A stretch of 64,000 nt of DNA from Gnetum montanum (taxonomy: Eukaryota; Streptophyta; Gnetopsida; Gnetales; Gnetaceae). Both the position numbers and the translations under genes were made by a program. This document shows, piece by piece, positions 33,660 through 45,600 of this stretch; positions within the stretch are counted from its first letter, which is position 1; the number at the start of each line of letters is the position of its first letter. Location: assembly GCA_015680685.1 (NCBI GenBank), contig MNCI01001925.1:213356-277355 (forward strand), read 5' to 3'. The notes under the pieces are model-generated. The model was given only the letters and a program-made list of their open reading frames with translations. It was not told the origin of the DNA and made no database searches.

Positions 33660-34740
33660 CATGTATGAGTGGTTAATTGGATTGGCAAACTCATTGCTAT
33701 CTAGATCAGCAAGCTTGAATGCTCCATTGTCATAGGCCTTTATGACCAAGAAATGCCCTTCCCAATTAGCCGAGAATTTGTCTACAAGTTCATGAATAAC
33801 CTTGAGAACCAGGCCCCCCTTCTTGATTGGGCATTAGTGCTAATTGTATCAATGTTTTTGTTGTTGCTTTTCCTAGAACCACTCGATGTGATCAAGTGTT
33901 TTCATGAGCTCCTCCTTCATAGAGTCAAGGTTAATGGTTCTCAACTCATTATTTTGAACCTCATCAATGAAGTTCAAGAGGATCATGTGGAGTGATGGAA
34001 CTGAAAATTCAACAGGAAACATTGCTTTAGATTCATACACAAGGCTATATGACATCTTACTAGTTGTTGTTCTGCATATCATGTGGTAGGCCCATAGTGC
34101 TTAGACCAGCTATTCATGCCATTGTCATTTGCTATTGCTAAGCATTCTCTTTAGAAGGTTGACAATGACTCTATTCATAGCCTTTGCTTGGCCATTTCCA
34201 TATGGATTGTATCGTGATGAAAAGGAATTTTTAAAGCCAAGGTGTTCACAGAAGGCTTTAGTTTCTACATATCTAAATTTTGGCCTGTTGTCTGTGACTA
34301 TAGTCATGAGTAGATCAAATCAGGTCACTATGTTATCTAGGATAAATTTGCAAACCTATTGTAACATTGTCTTGCTAAGGGGAATTTATTCAACCCACTT
34401 GGTAAAGTATTTGGTTACATTTATGATGAAGCTATGTCCTATAGAAGACTTAGGTGTGATAGGTCCTATGATATCCAACCCCCAACATTGGAATGACCAT
34501 GTCATCTGCATAGTATGTAGTTTGGTGGGTGGCACAAGAATTAAGTTGTTATGTCGTTGATACACATCACATGTCCTAACCTTGGAAATGCAATCACACT
34601 CCATGTAAGACCAATAGCAGCCTAAGCATATGATTTCTACTATCATTACCCTAGGTGCTATGTGACCTTTATCTAGTCCCTTGTGGACTTGATCAACAAT
34701 TGTTTGCACTTCACTACTGCTAACATAGGTTAATAGCATT
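33660..34740 (-). pseudogene. E3 integrase, decayed
   Basis: Frame 34386-34739 gives the zinc-binding part (VHKGLDKGHIAPRVM) and the core start CWGLDIIGPITPKSS with the first Asp. Frame 34125-34307 gives TIVTDNRPKF with the second Asp, and NGQAKAMNRVI, where the catalytic Glu reads Lys. The C-terminal module runs to about 33660. Frameshifts separate these parts. It follows the array on the 5' side as in E1, E2 and E4. Confidence 0.78.
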
Positions 34741-35540
34741 CCATCATAGGATTTGTGACATAGGGTGCTATCACCTATAAGGACGTACTGCTATGATCAT
34801 TTTTACATTTCATATTTTTAGGTAGAGGTTAGATGTCGCAAAGGCTTACCCTGCTAGAGGTACATTTTAATATCGTCATACCACTCCTAGGTGTGAGCTG
34901 TGCTTGTCATGGCAATGGATGCAATGCTTGTTGTTTGAATAATAGGTTCAGTGCAATCCATTATTAAAGCAAGTAATGCAGAAAACATGTTGGACACTAT
35001 GGTTAAGGCTAAGGTGGCTAATGCATCAGCAATGGCATTCTCATTACAGGGAATGTGTTCGACATCCATGGTTGCAAACTACTTGAGTAGATGTTTCATA
35101 AAATCATAGTAATGTTGTAAATGTTGTGCTTTGCAAGCATAAACCTCTATAATTTGGTTGACAACAAGATATGAATCACTTTGGATTGCTATGCTTTGGA
35201 TTCCTAAATCATGGGATACTAAGACACCTTTAAGAAGACTTTCATACTTTGCTACATTGTTGGTGCAAGGAAATGCAAAGTGATATGCAATGGGTTGGAT
35301 GTCCCTAGAGGGGAATGTGATGATGGTGCAACACTACCTCCTTGTGATGTTGAAGTATCATTAAAGTGCAAAACTATCTCAATGTTTGTAGGCACTTGGG
35401 TTATGCTATTGACATGCTCACCAAGAAATTCTAGATCTATTATTGCTTGATCATATATGGGTGAAGCCATGCGTTGTGTGGCTATTACTTGACCCTTCAT
35501 GGATGCTTGTGCTATGTAGTGTAGGTCAAAATCCATGGTT
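34741..35540 (-). pseudogene. E3 second (archaeal-type) RNase H
   Basis: Frames 34887-35069 (HIPCNENAIADALATLAL, the C-terminal part with its Asp) and 35252-35536 (linker, DLHYIAQASMKGQVIA) bracket the domain. Text between has the NNVAKYESLL and VNQIIEVYACKA remains. Collinear with E4 53790-54500. Confidence 0.68.
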
Positions 35541-36060
35541 ATTGCCTTCCACCATGCAATTCATCTACTTTCGTATATGTTTGTAGTAATCACCTGAAGT
35601 ACTTTGCTTTTGTAGATAACGTTAACTTGATTGCAAAAAAGATAATGTCTCCATTTCTTGAGTGCAAAGGCTAAGGTAAGATAGTTCTTCTTCACATAGT
35701 TGTATTTTTCTGTATGGGCCACTAGTGCATGGCTTAAGTAGTAAATAGGGACCTCTAAGCAATCATCTAACTTTGGCAAAGTAGTGAAGTCATGGAGACA
35801 TTTAAGGTTGCATGGTAAATGTAAAATGGATTATCTACTTGCAAAGGGTAGACTATTGGAAGTTGAGCTAGCACTTTTTTGAGGTTGTCGAATGCCTCTT
35901 AGCATTGGGCCATCCATGCAAAGTAGACCCCCTTTTTGAGAAAATGTTGCATTAGTTGCAAATTATCAGTAAACCTTACAATAAATCTATGTATGAATTG
36001 CAATATGCCCTGTAACTCGTGTAGGTCCTTAAGCTTTTTCGATGGTGCTAAGCTAGTGAT
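35541..36060 (-). pseudogene. E3 first RNase H domain
   Basis: Frame 35561-35779 carries VPIYYLSHALVAHTEKYN, LTLAFALKKWRHYLF and VNVIYKS, then ITTNIYES. The connection domain lies at about 35900-36060 on the same strand, out of frame. Confidence 0.74.
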
Positions 36061-36700
36061 AGCCTTAACCTTACTGGAGTCTAGACATATACCTACCTCT
36101 TATACTATAAATCCCAACATGCGACTGGTCTTGATGATGAAGACACACTTCTTGGGTTTTAGCCTAAGGTCATGTCTAAGGCACCATTTGAGAACACGAT
36201 CTAAGTCATCTGCATGGTTATGAGCCACCTTGGACTTAACTGCTATGTCATCGATGTAGTCATTAAGCAAGTCTAGTAGATAATCACTACAGATATATGT
36301 CATTGCACATTGGTAAGTTGCTCTTGCGTTCTTTAGTCTGAAAGGCATCATTGTATAGAAAAACATGCCTCAAGGGGCAATGAAGGTTGTGGTAAGCTAG
36401 TGCTCTAGGATGATCCAAATTTGGTTGTACACCAAGAACCCATCTATGACGGACAAAAAGGCATAACCAATCATAGTATCTATGAGTTGTCCAATACTAG
36501 GCAATGGAAAATCATTTTTGATGGTTGCCTTATTTAGGTCCTGGAAGTTTATGCAAATGCATATAATTCCAATTTTTTGAGGTTACAACTACAATGTTTG
36601 AAACCTAGTCAGTGTAGTCAATTTCCTAAATGAAACTAGATTTGAAAAGTTTGGTGATTTCATCATGCACTATCAATGCCACCTCAGGTTTGACATTGCA
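36061..36700 (-). pseudogene. E3 reverse transcriptase
   Basis: Frame 36100-36366 contains TMMPFRLKNARATYQ, then LLNDYIDDIAVKSK with an intact YxDD box (YIDD), then MLGFIV. It is the only one of the four Tat-like copies with an intact box. Fingers and palm text lies in broken frames up to 36700. Confidence 0.78.
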
Positions 36701-37123
36701 AGCTTTCTATTTAACTAGTTTTATGTGAGGATTAAGGATAATGTTGGGTTGTATTATGCGAGAGTCTAGACCCAGGACATCCTTATAAGACCACGCAAAC
36801 ACCCTAATGTTATCATTAAGGACTTTTGTGATGCTTTTTTTGAGCTGAGGCTCTAACAAGGAACTAAGTTTCAATGTCTTTGCCTTACCTTTACATGTTG
36901 CTACAGGGATGTCTATGAGAGAATCCTTAGTTACATCACCTACCTCTAGGTCTAGAGCTCTAACTAGATGGTTTGGCCAATCTAGAGATGTCTCTAGGGA
37001 TGCTACGTTTGTGTCATAAGCCATAGGCTCAAAGTCTACGAGTTCAGTGTTTATGCATCTCATGGAATCGCCATAAGGTCTAGTTAAAACCAAAGGTAAA
37101 TGGAGATGCTCATATGCACTCAT
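36701..37123 (-). pseudogene. E3 pol N-terminal segment, long open frame
   Basis: A 138-codon frame (36707-37123) leads into RT: LDLEVGDVTKDSLIDIPVA, LSSLLEPQLKKSITKVL, then RVFAWSYKDVLGLDSRIIQ. The E4 counterpart is 55707-56145. Similarity between E3 and E4 on the minus strand stops just upstream (about 37125 and 56145), and E4 reads TTTTGCAGGACAG there, a plausible 3' splice site. So this may be the first codons after an intron. Confidence 0.65.
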
Positions 37124-37558
37124 GTTGCAATCCTATCAAGAATCCTAAAAAAGAACTAGAAAAATGTTAGGAAACACCTATCTTAATAAAGTAAAATGTA
37201 TAAAATAAGGATGAAAATGCTATAAAAATTTTCCTAAATGTGTAGTTATGGGATTAGGTAAGCAAGTGTGTAAATTAATTTTGGGGCCTTGATTGGCCAT
37301 AAGATTGCTAGTTTAAGTTCTTAGTAGACCATGGTTTATGTGGGATGCATTGGTTTGAGCAAGGCTTGGAAGGTTTTGAATGTGGAATTAGGTTGGGCAT
37401 TACTAGGAAATCAGAAGAAATGCAAAATAGTTTCGAAGTATGAGAATGCTGGAAAAGTTAGAAAACTTTTCTAACTTTGGGTGCTATGCTCATCCCATGT
37501 TATACGTAGGACATGGGATAGTACTTGGGAGGGTGATGTGTCCTCCACCATGAAAGAG

Positions 37559-37567
37559 TATAAATAG
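37559..37567 (+). promoter_or_regulatory. TATA box of the antisense gene in E3
   Basis: TATAAATAG on the plus strand, about 78 bases before the candidate ATG at 37637. In E4 a weaker TATTATAAG lies at 56486-56494, about 130 bases before ATG 56617. Function is inferred from position. Confidence 0.45.
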
Positions 37568-37636
37568 GAGTTTTATCATAGTTAACTTATTATTTTAAAA
37601 AATTTAAAATGAATAATTACCAAGCATAGCATAGCT

Positions 37637-40600
37637 ATGGTGAAGGGAATCAAGGCGTAGTGATGAAGAAGAGGAAGTTAGAGCATAGCAAAGAGGAAGA
37701 GGAAGAGGAAACCAAGAGCGTAATCATTGACCATGACATGCCATAGTGAACACCAACACCCTAGCCTTACCAATGTAGATGAGGGTGATTGCACATTAAG
37801 GTTTCTTCCTAGGGCACACATAGAGGATTAAAGGGAGATGCCATCGACAAGGTAAGGTGCTAGGCTCCACCCTTGTGATTTATTTCTTTTCCTTGTTCAC
37901 CTAAGGGTTCTGGGGATCTAAGGCTAGCCTACCCTAGGTAGGGATCACCACCATGGCTATGGTTTCCTCGATGACCATGGCTAGGAAGGGGAAGCAAATG
38001 CACGTGGGCTGGTTTTTTGAGTCTCATTATTCATGTGAGTTTTGCTACATACTACGTGCATCATGGGACAAGGGTTTTCTAGGTACTACACATGGCATGG
38101 GATGAGGGTTTTTTGGCATACCATGTAGGGGGTGGAATAGGGGTTTTTGCTATACTGCACATGGTGTGGTATAGAGCTATAATGGCTTATATGCATACAT
38201 TTTTTTGCTTGTTTTGGCCATGACGAAGATAGCTGGAAGACGTGAATGTAGAGTGTAACAGTTAGGGTTAATGGACGCCAAGTGCTAGAGTGTAATGGAG
38301 TAGGCAGGATGACTACAAGGGTTATGGTTGTCATGCTAGTGTACACTCCTAAGAGTGTGATAGAAAAGTTAGAAAAATTTTGATTTTTGAGTAATATGCT
38401 TTATATGTAGTGCAACCAATAGTTAGAAATTTTTTCAATTTGTTCAAGGGTTATGCTCTGCGTTAAGCATAACCAATAGTTGGACATGTTTGTAGTTTTT
38501 TCAAAGGTTACACTTTGCAGTGAGCATAACCAATAGTTAGAAATTTTTGTAATTTTTTCAAGGGTTATGTTTTGTAGTGAGAATAACCAATAGTTAAACT
38601 TTTGAGATTTTGAGGGTTACTCTTTATGGGGAGCATAACCGATAGTTAGATTTTTTTTTGATATTTTCAAAGTTATAATGTTTTCAAAAAAATGCTAAGT
38701 GTAAATGTAAAATGTAGATGTGAGTGCTATGCCCTCTTGGGGACTAGGCATGTTAGATGGATATGCCAACATCCTTTTCCCATGGAGCTTGTTGGGGAAA
38801 CTAGACTTTACTAATGTGCTAATTAAAATTTCTATGAATTTTTAAATATCCAATGCTAACATTCTCCTCTTGTTGCTAATTTGGCTACAAGGTATTGTTG
38901 AAACCTATATTTGTTGTGGTTGAGCTAGTGGATATCTTGTGTTGTATGAGTGAATGTATACTGAACATAGCTACACTAGATACACATGTGGGTTATTAGG
39001 TGGTATGGTTTAGGTTAGGAGCATAAGAGTTCCTAGAATTTTTGCTCTACCACTTCAGTGTGATGATATTGTCACACTTAGTAGCAAAAACATCCAGCAT
39101 CATAACAAAAATGCTTTTGCTTAGGGAAAATCAGGGCATTCTAAGGTTCATGTCTAATGAGTCTATTGCTAATGATGGAGTAGGAGGTTTAGTATTGGGC
39201 TTCATGGACCTTAGACATTTATCCAAGATCTAGCAAATGCCAGAATTCTAGTGCTACAAAAATAATAATACTTTGTTTATTGCTCAATGTGTACATACCC
39301 TTTTTTAGAACCCACTTGGGACAGTATATTGTGTCGAAGGATGAACCGTTTCACAATTTCTTACACTATCCATTTGATTATGAATTACAAAAGGATGCTA
39401 ACCACTTATGTCTATTACCATATTCACTATTGACACACATGAACTCCATGATCAAGAGGGGTCATTGAACTTGACTCTCACTACCCTGTAGGAATTTTCA
39501 TATTTTGAGAACGTTCATGTAGCAATGGTTGGAAAAATTGAGTCTAACCTAGCAGAATACCCTCTTTGGTTCCCTAAGGCCTATGAGAGGTATCAAGCCT
39601 ATGGCTTGTTGGATGTAGAATGGGTGATTGGTGTTCCTAGTGTTGAGGAAGTTTCAACCCCACCATAGCTATCTCACATACCATTGGTACCACATAAGTA
39701 GTATATCATTTTTTAATGTACTTGCAGCTTTGCTTTTCTCATGTTGTTAAGTTTTCTTTCACCTATTGTAGCTATGGCCACTTTAGTAGAGGTTATGGTG
39801 GTCTCAACAGGCCACACTGAGGCCACTCTCATCATGAAATATGATGATGTTGAAAGTTCATAGCATTGGTTATGCTATGAGGTCCCAGTGGAAATAACCA
39901 AGAAGCTTTAACGAGCTAGGATAATGGACCTCTTCTTTGCCCTTAGCCTAAGCATCCCAATGGTAGAGATGATTGCCATCATTGAATCCTTTAGTGAGAG
40001 TGCTAGTCACTTCATCATGTGAACCCATGGTGTGTGGGTGACTTTTGATGTTACAGATGAATTCTTTATGGACCTCTTTGACCTTCCCTTTGAGGGCTCA
40101 CCACTTGAAGAAAAAACAAAGACTTGGACCATAGAGGGGACATTGAGAAATGGCTAGACATGCCTAAGTCTTGCAAAGGAATACAAGTCATAGAAGTGTA
40201 GCTTCCCATGGTCCAGCACCTCTATCCAGTCTTTTGTGCATGTGCATTCTCAAAGCTACTCTCCCAAGGGAATATTATTAGGGTTGAACAAGGTTGGGTG
40301 ATGAGGGATGTAATAGAGAACGGGATGTGGTACAACTAGGAATCTTACATTGCTGGTGGCCTACGTGTTGAGATTATCTAATTGTGCCACAACCTCCAAG
40401 TGAGGTTACACATGAACTTCGCATAATAGAGTTTTTGGTGGTTTGTGAGAATGGGAGATGGGTGGTGCAAGATGGTAGGAAAGTATCCAAGCTATTGATC
40501 CATCACTTGTTTACTACCACATGGGCAAAAGATCCCTTAGAGACAATTAGTGAGTCATTTTTTGTAATGACTAGAGGCAACCTAGGATGATCTCACCACA

Positions 40601-42410
40601 CACTTGATAGTATAGGTGAGGCCCCATCGATGAACACTAGGAATGTAGCTAGAGGGGCATGACTCATTACTAAACTAGTGGGATCATCTAGGATAAAAAT
40701 TAAGAAGCCATGCCCTATGGAGGAGCCCATATGTGAAGTGGAGGAGAGTGGTAGAAAAACTCGGTTTAAGTTTCATGATATACACTAAAGAATCACAAGT
40801 TAGTATGAACCATTAGATGGTGCTATAATACACCATGCTATACTATGCTAATTATTAAAAATTATAGTCTTAACTTATGTGATATAGGCAAGAGGGCCCC
40901 TATAGTAGTAGCAAAGCCCATAGTGGATGATGTCCTTCCTCAAACTAAGGGACAAGTACCAGACAAAGAGGAATGAGAAGCTATAGAGGTGCTACAACAA
41001 CTTGAGGAAGAAGGGTTACTGTAGTTTGATGGGGTTAAGTTTGAAAATTTCTTTGATGACATGCAGATGGATGATCCACTTGCTCTCACATCTAAGGGCT
41101 TGTTGAGTAGGAGCTTTGCACCATCATTTTTTTTGTTTTGTACTTTTAACCCTTACACTGTTGGATATTGGCTATTTTATGGTTACTAAGTGTGTTATAT
41201 TATAGCCACCACTATTCCCACTGAGGGTCTAGTGCCTACATCCACCTTCCACATGTAGCCATGAAAAGAGGCTTCTAATAAGTTTTCCTTCATGCAAGGC
41301 TTGATGGATGACATAATGGACCATATATAGCAACCAGACCCTGAGATCGGTATGTCTATATTTATCTATTTTTCACTAATAATTTACTACTTAGTTCATG
41401 ACTAACATTTCTTTACCTATAATGTGATAATAGGCTCCTAGCTTTGGTGGGATCCAAACAGGATGGCCTAGGTTGATGTTGTGCCTGATTTTTTCCCCAA
41501 GGTGGAGCAAGTGCCCTACCATGTGTATGACAAAGTAAGTAAGTGCATGTTCTTATCTGCGAGAGCATTGTGGAAGTGTAGGTGCATTAATGAGCACCTA
41601 TGGAAATGGGTGCATGAGCTCTAGGAGAGGAGAGCAAGTTAGGATGCAAAATTGGAGGACCTAGAATCCCATTATGACTTCCTAGTGGCATGTGACAATG
41701 CAGATAGTACATGGTGAATAGCTGAAGTTAACTATGCCAAGTATTGGTCAGCCATTTGGGGCAGGAATAAGGGCACCTAGGATCTAATGAAGCAAAGGTT
41801 AAAAATGGACTTACTAGTAAGGAAGAACCAGGATTGGAAGGCTTACAGTGCCAAAGTGTATCAATGGGAACAAACATAAAAGAATCAAAAACACCACTAC
41901 AAACAAAAATGAGAGGCATACCTTAAGAGTACAAGGATGAGTTTATGGTGTGTTTTTTCTAAGAAATGTTTCTAGATGTAATTGGCACAACATGGGCTTA
42001 TGAATTATTTGTTAGTAATGTAGCGGTGAGTGGAATCCCAAAGAGACACATCATTGTACCTTCAAGAGAGGTCTCTTCTGCTAGGTTTTCATTAGGGCCA
42101 CCATCATGGACAACTATGGAGAAGGGAAAGATGCTTGTTGATGTTGACCTCAATGAGGAGGATTAGAGGTAGCTATCAAAGGTAGAAATCCTCTGACGCT
42201 TGGAGGTGGGCCTTAATAGGATGCCTCCAGATATAGATGCAAGTCCTTCTTAGGTTGGTTTGGTTTGAATTACTTTTATTTATTTTTTAATTTGCATGTC
42301 ACTTTATTTGGTCAGCTAATTTATTATTTTATTTTTATTTAATGTAGTTTCCAGGTGATGGTGTAGGCCATAGTGGAGCAACAGAGGAAGAGGAAGAAGA
42401 AGGACCCTAA
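37637..42410 (+). pseudogene. Antisense multi-exon gene inside E3, unknown family
   Basis: Lies on the strand opposite to E3, between its protease and RT. The translation in several blocks matches the E4 copy (56617-60668): LRHLSKI and NTLFIAQ (39040-39330); RARIMDLFFAL, IESFSESASHF and FEGSPLEEK (39900-40120); EKWLDMPKS and RDVIENGMWYN (40140-40380); FFVMTRGNLG (40560-40590); NKFSFMQGLMDDIMDHI (41280-41340); NYAKYWSAIWG and KNQDWKAYSAKVYQWEQ (41730-41880); and an acidic end, ATEEEEEEGP then stop (about 42380-42410). Candidate splice sites include GTATGTC at 41350 and an acceptor, AATAG, at about 41432, both matched in E4. Start ATG 37637 is by position only. Stops and frameshifts make it a pseudogene. 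The C-terminal third looks coiled-coil. I do not recognise the family. Confidence 0.65.
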
Positions 42411-42619
42411 CCATTATTGAATACTGCTTGCTGAGTGGCTTAGAATGTAGCCCTACTACTGGGTAATTTTTTATTTTTGATCATTTTTTATCCTAGATGT
42501 ATACTTGAACTACATGTTTTATTGATGATTTAATGAAACTATGATGATTATTCATATATCACGTTTTTTTTAATTTTATGTAATGTTTCTATAATTTTAA
42601 CTTGTGATTTGATTAATGC

Positions 42620-42870
42620 AATTAGGCCCTTTATGGGTCCCATGCCAATTTAAGGCCATGGTGGAAGGGCCATTGCTAGTTTAATGCCATTTTGGGCCAT
42701 TGCTATTTTAAGGAAAATTTGGGCCATCACTCTTTTAAGACCATTTTAGGCTATTGTACAAAGGAAAGTAAGTTGCCAATTTCAAGCCTTAGCAGGCTGT
42801 GTGATAGTTTAGGGCCTTTTCGGACCATAGCATAAGAAGGAAGCAAGGTGCTAGTTTTAGGCCTTAGCAA
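42620..42870 (-). repeat. Motif array next to protease in E3
   Basis: Plus-strand copies such as CCAATTTAAGGCCATGG, GCTAGTTTAATGCCATTTTG and TAGTTTTAGGCCTTAGC, period about 30-45. The E4 equivalent is 60840-61045. It is the same motif family as the post-integrase arrays, in the same orientation. Confidence 0.65.
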
Positions 42871-43079
42871 GAAGATTCTTTTTATTTATTTGTTTGTTTT
42901 AAAAAAGAAAGAGCTAAATGAAATTGCATAAGATAAAGAAATGAAATAACTGCTGCAAAATGCAAATGTAACTATACAAGCAAAGAATAAAAGGCAAGCA
43001 AGACATGTAAATAGACTAAGTGGATACCTTAGTCAAGTAAGTGTTTTCTAACTTGATGTAGGTTAGGAGGTGTGTAAGG

Positions 43080-43620
43080 CCTAGGAGGCATAGAGTGATA
43101 CTCTCCTAGACCTTAATTAGTTGTGAAAAAGGGAAATTCTAGCCAGAGAGCTCCCTTAGGGAGGTTTCTTGTTTCACTTGGTTGTTTATGTGGATTAACC
43201 AGACAATGTTGGTTTTCACCTTAAATGGGTGGTGTGTCTTTAGAGAACTCTACTTCTAACCCTTATTCTATGTCAACATTGTTGATGGTTGGGGGAGCTA
43301 CATTGTCACCATAGATCACAACCTCTCCACCCTCATAGGGCAAGTGGATCTTTTGATGAATAGGTGAATAAACAACTTGTAACTAGAATTTATCTCTTAC
43401 CACAAAAGCTATCATGACATTTCCCTTTACAATAGCATGTGCTCCATTGAACGATTTTAACCATGTTGTCTTTGTCAGCTTGATCTAGTCAACTAGACCA
43501 AGTTTATCAATGACCAAGAATGGGATGATGTTGGTTGTTGCCCCATCATCAACATGTACCATATGGATTTTATATTGTCCTACATGAATTGTTATAAACA
43601 TTGGTGCACTGGTCACCTAA
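43080..43620 (-). pseudogene. E3 aspartic protease, decayed
   Basis: Minus translation gives PMFITIHVGQYKIHMVHVDD followed by GATTNII, the retropepsin active-site DxGA box reading DDGA, then LKSFNGAHAIVKG, and the C-terminal HLPYEGGEVVIYGD and RPYTPPNL. The LILGRSWL flap-side motif of E4 is missing: about 80 codons are deleted near 43400. E4 61275-61907 is the intact comparator. It would cleave the Gag-Pol precursor. Confidence 0.72.
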
Positions 43621-43871
43621 TCCTTTTCAAGGTTAACCTTGACTACCTCATTGCAAAATTTGAGGAGTGTTGACCTTGAATCTTGGGTTGTGAGGAAAAG
43701 CATTATAGAATGGATGGATTTTTCATCTATTAGAATATCTCCCTTGATAGGAATAGATGTTAGCATGTGAACTAATGTCTTGCGATGAGTGGATGAGGTC
43801 ATTATCAGGTCATATAGGCTCAAAGTTGTGTTTTCTTTGTTTGAGAGCTTGTTTAACTTGTTCCAATGCAT

Positions 43872-45600
43872 TCAAGAAATCTTTTCTACTATCCATTGTT
43901 TTGGCAGCCCTTACCTCCTCCATATGGGCTAAGAGATGGACCTACCAAGGAGGAGATTTAACCTTTTCTTGTGTAGTAAGCTTCTGAGCCTTAGTGCTTT
44001 TTCATTGGTTGTTTGCACTTGCATTGGAGATTTGAGATGATGAAGCCATGGGTATGGATATCAAGGGGATGGGCTTAGGAGGACCCAACTCCATATGCTC
44101 CATTATCATTTTGTTAGTGAGATGCTCATTGGGTCTCTTGGGATGTGACTTTGGATAGGTAGGATGGGACATAGTTCCCACCATTGGACCTTGGGCAAGC
44201 AAGGGGTCCACACATCATGGCACCTTGATAAGAAAGAGTTTCTGGGTTATCATAGCCACAACATGCTATGGGGCCCTAACCACAAAGGGTGTTGTGGGCA
44301 CCTAAGGTGGTGCTTTGATGATGAAAGAGGTCTATGATCTAGTTGATGTTGAGGCCCCATTGTTACCATAGGGCACACGAACCATGTCATTACCAGAGGG
44401 CACATGAACCATGTCATTACCAGAGGGCACATGAACCATAAATGGCTCATGTTCCACTTCTACATTGTCATCAACATTGATAGCATTGATGATGTAACCT
44501 ACACTGCTAGCATTGAGGGGGTCTTTGTAGACTTTCATTGATTGGTTTTCTTGTCATATGGGATTACTATCATTAAGGATAAATTTTCCTTGATTGATCA
44601 TGCATTGAATGTCATCTTTTAATGCCAAGTAGTAGTCTGTATAATGGCCATGCAATTGGTGATAGTTGTAAAATTAGTCCAATCTAAAGTTTTTAGGAAC
44701 CATGGGCTCATTTGGAATAGCTACTGAGTAGTTTTTGAGGACCTCATAATATCTCTCATGGCACTTACGTGCATCCTTAGACATTTACTTTTGTTGGATG
44801 CACCTAGCACAAAGCAACTAGTCCAAAAGCTCAGATAGCTTGATAGGCAATGTGGTATACTTTGAGAAATCCTTGCATTAAAAGTTTGGCCTTGAGGAAG
44901 CTTAACCTACAACCATCAATGGTGTAGGTTGGTTGGTTCCCATAGTGCTAGAACTTGATACTTTGTTGTTTTTGGTTGGGGCTTTAGGTTCCTTGGCTAT
45001 TGATTTAGCATTGTCGGGTTTCACTTCATTGGCCATAGCTACAACGGTTGTTGTTGCCTTTCTATTTTTCTTGTACTTTTTCGTGTGCACATTTTTATAG
45101 GCCACATAGGCTAGGTCATTGCTAGCCTCTATCATGTCTTGTATGCTTTTTATCTAAGAAAATGCTTGGCTTAAGGAATGTGGGGCTAGATAGTATAACT
45201 TTAACTCAATAAAGTCATTTACTATGCCTTTGAAGATAGCTAGATGATGAGTTTCTACTATTAGCTCATTGATTTCATTGAGGGAATTACTTCAACATTG
45301 TAGGAATTTTTGTACTAGCTTTAGTACCACTTGCTTCATTAATTGGTCCAATGTGGCATGGGGTTTCAAGTTGTACTTGAAGCAAGTTACGAATTGGCTG
45401 AGCAACTCTTCCAAAGTGGATATGGAAGGCTTTGGGAGTGCATAGTACCAGTTGAGTGATTTTCTAGTCAAGGACATGACAAAGATGTAGATGATTTCAT
45501 GTCACCATGCTTGTAGAGGTAGGTATTCAGAACAAAAAGTTACAAGGTGGGCATTTGGGTCCCCTTCATCATTGTATTTGGTTAACTAAGGAAGTTGGAC
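43872..45600 (-). pseudogene. E3 gag, decayed
   Basis: From 5' to 3' on the minus strand: retrotransposon gag core with LNWYYALPKPSISTLEELL and FVTCFKYNLKPHATLDQL (45292-45477); a lysine-rich linker with AYVAYKNVHTKKYKKNRKA (44902-45135); a knuckle-like YHQLHGHYTDYYLALKDDIQ (44590-44670); VYKDPLNASSV (44332-44538); and a linker toward protease (43617-44211). The N-terminal frame at 45701-46483 is not clearly gag. The knuckle has lost Cys residues compared with the E4 form. Confidence 0.68.
44358..44440 (-). repeat. 27-bp tandem repeat in E3 gag
   Basis: Three in-frame copies encode MVHVPSGND, MVHVPSGND and a variant MVRVPYGNN. The first two differ little at the base level. Confidence 0.8.

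Larger units (their letters stand above)
37124..43027 (-). other. E3 protease-RT interval (putative intron)
   Basis: About 5.9 kb separates protease and RT on the sense strand with no sense coding frame. The sense-strand donor candidate is AAG/GTATCC (GT at 43027-43026). In E4 an interval of 5.1 kb sits at the same place. Ogre elements are known to splice an intron between protease and RT. The strand opposite holds a gene (37637-42410). Confidence 0.5.
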
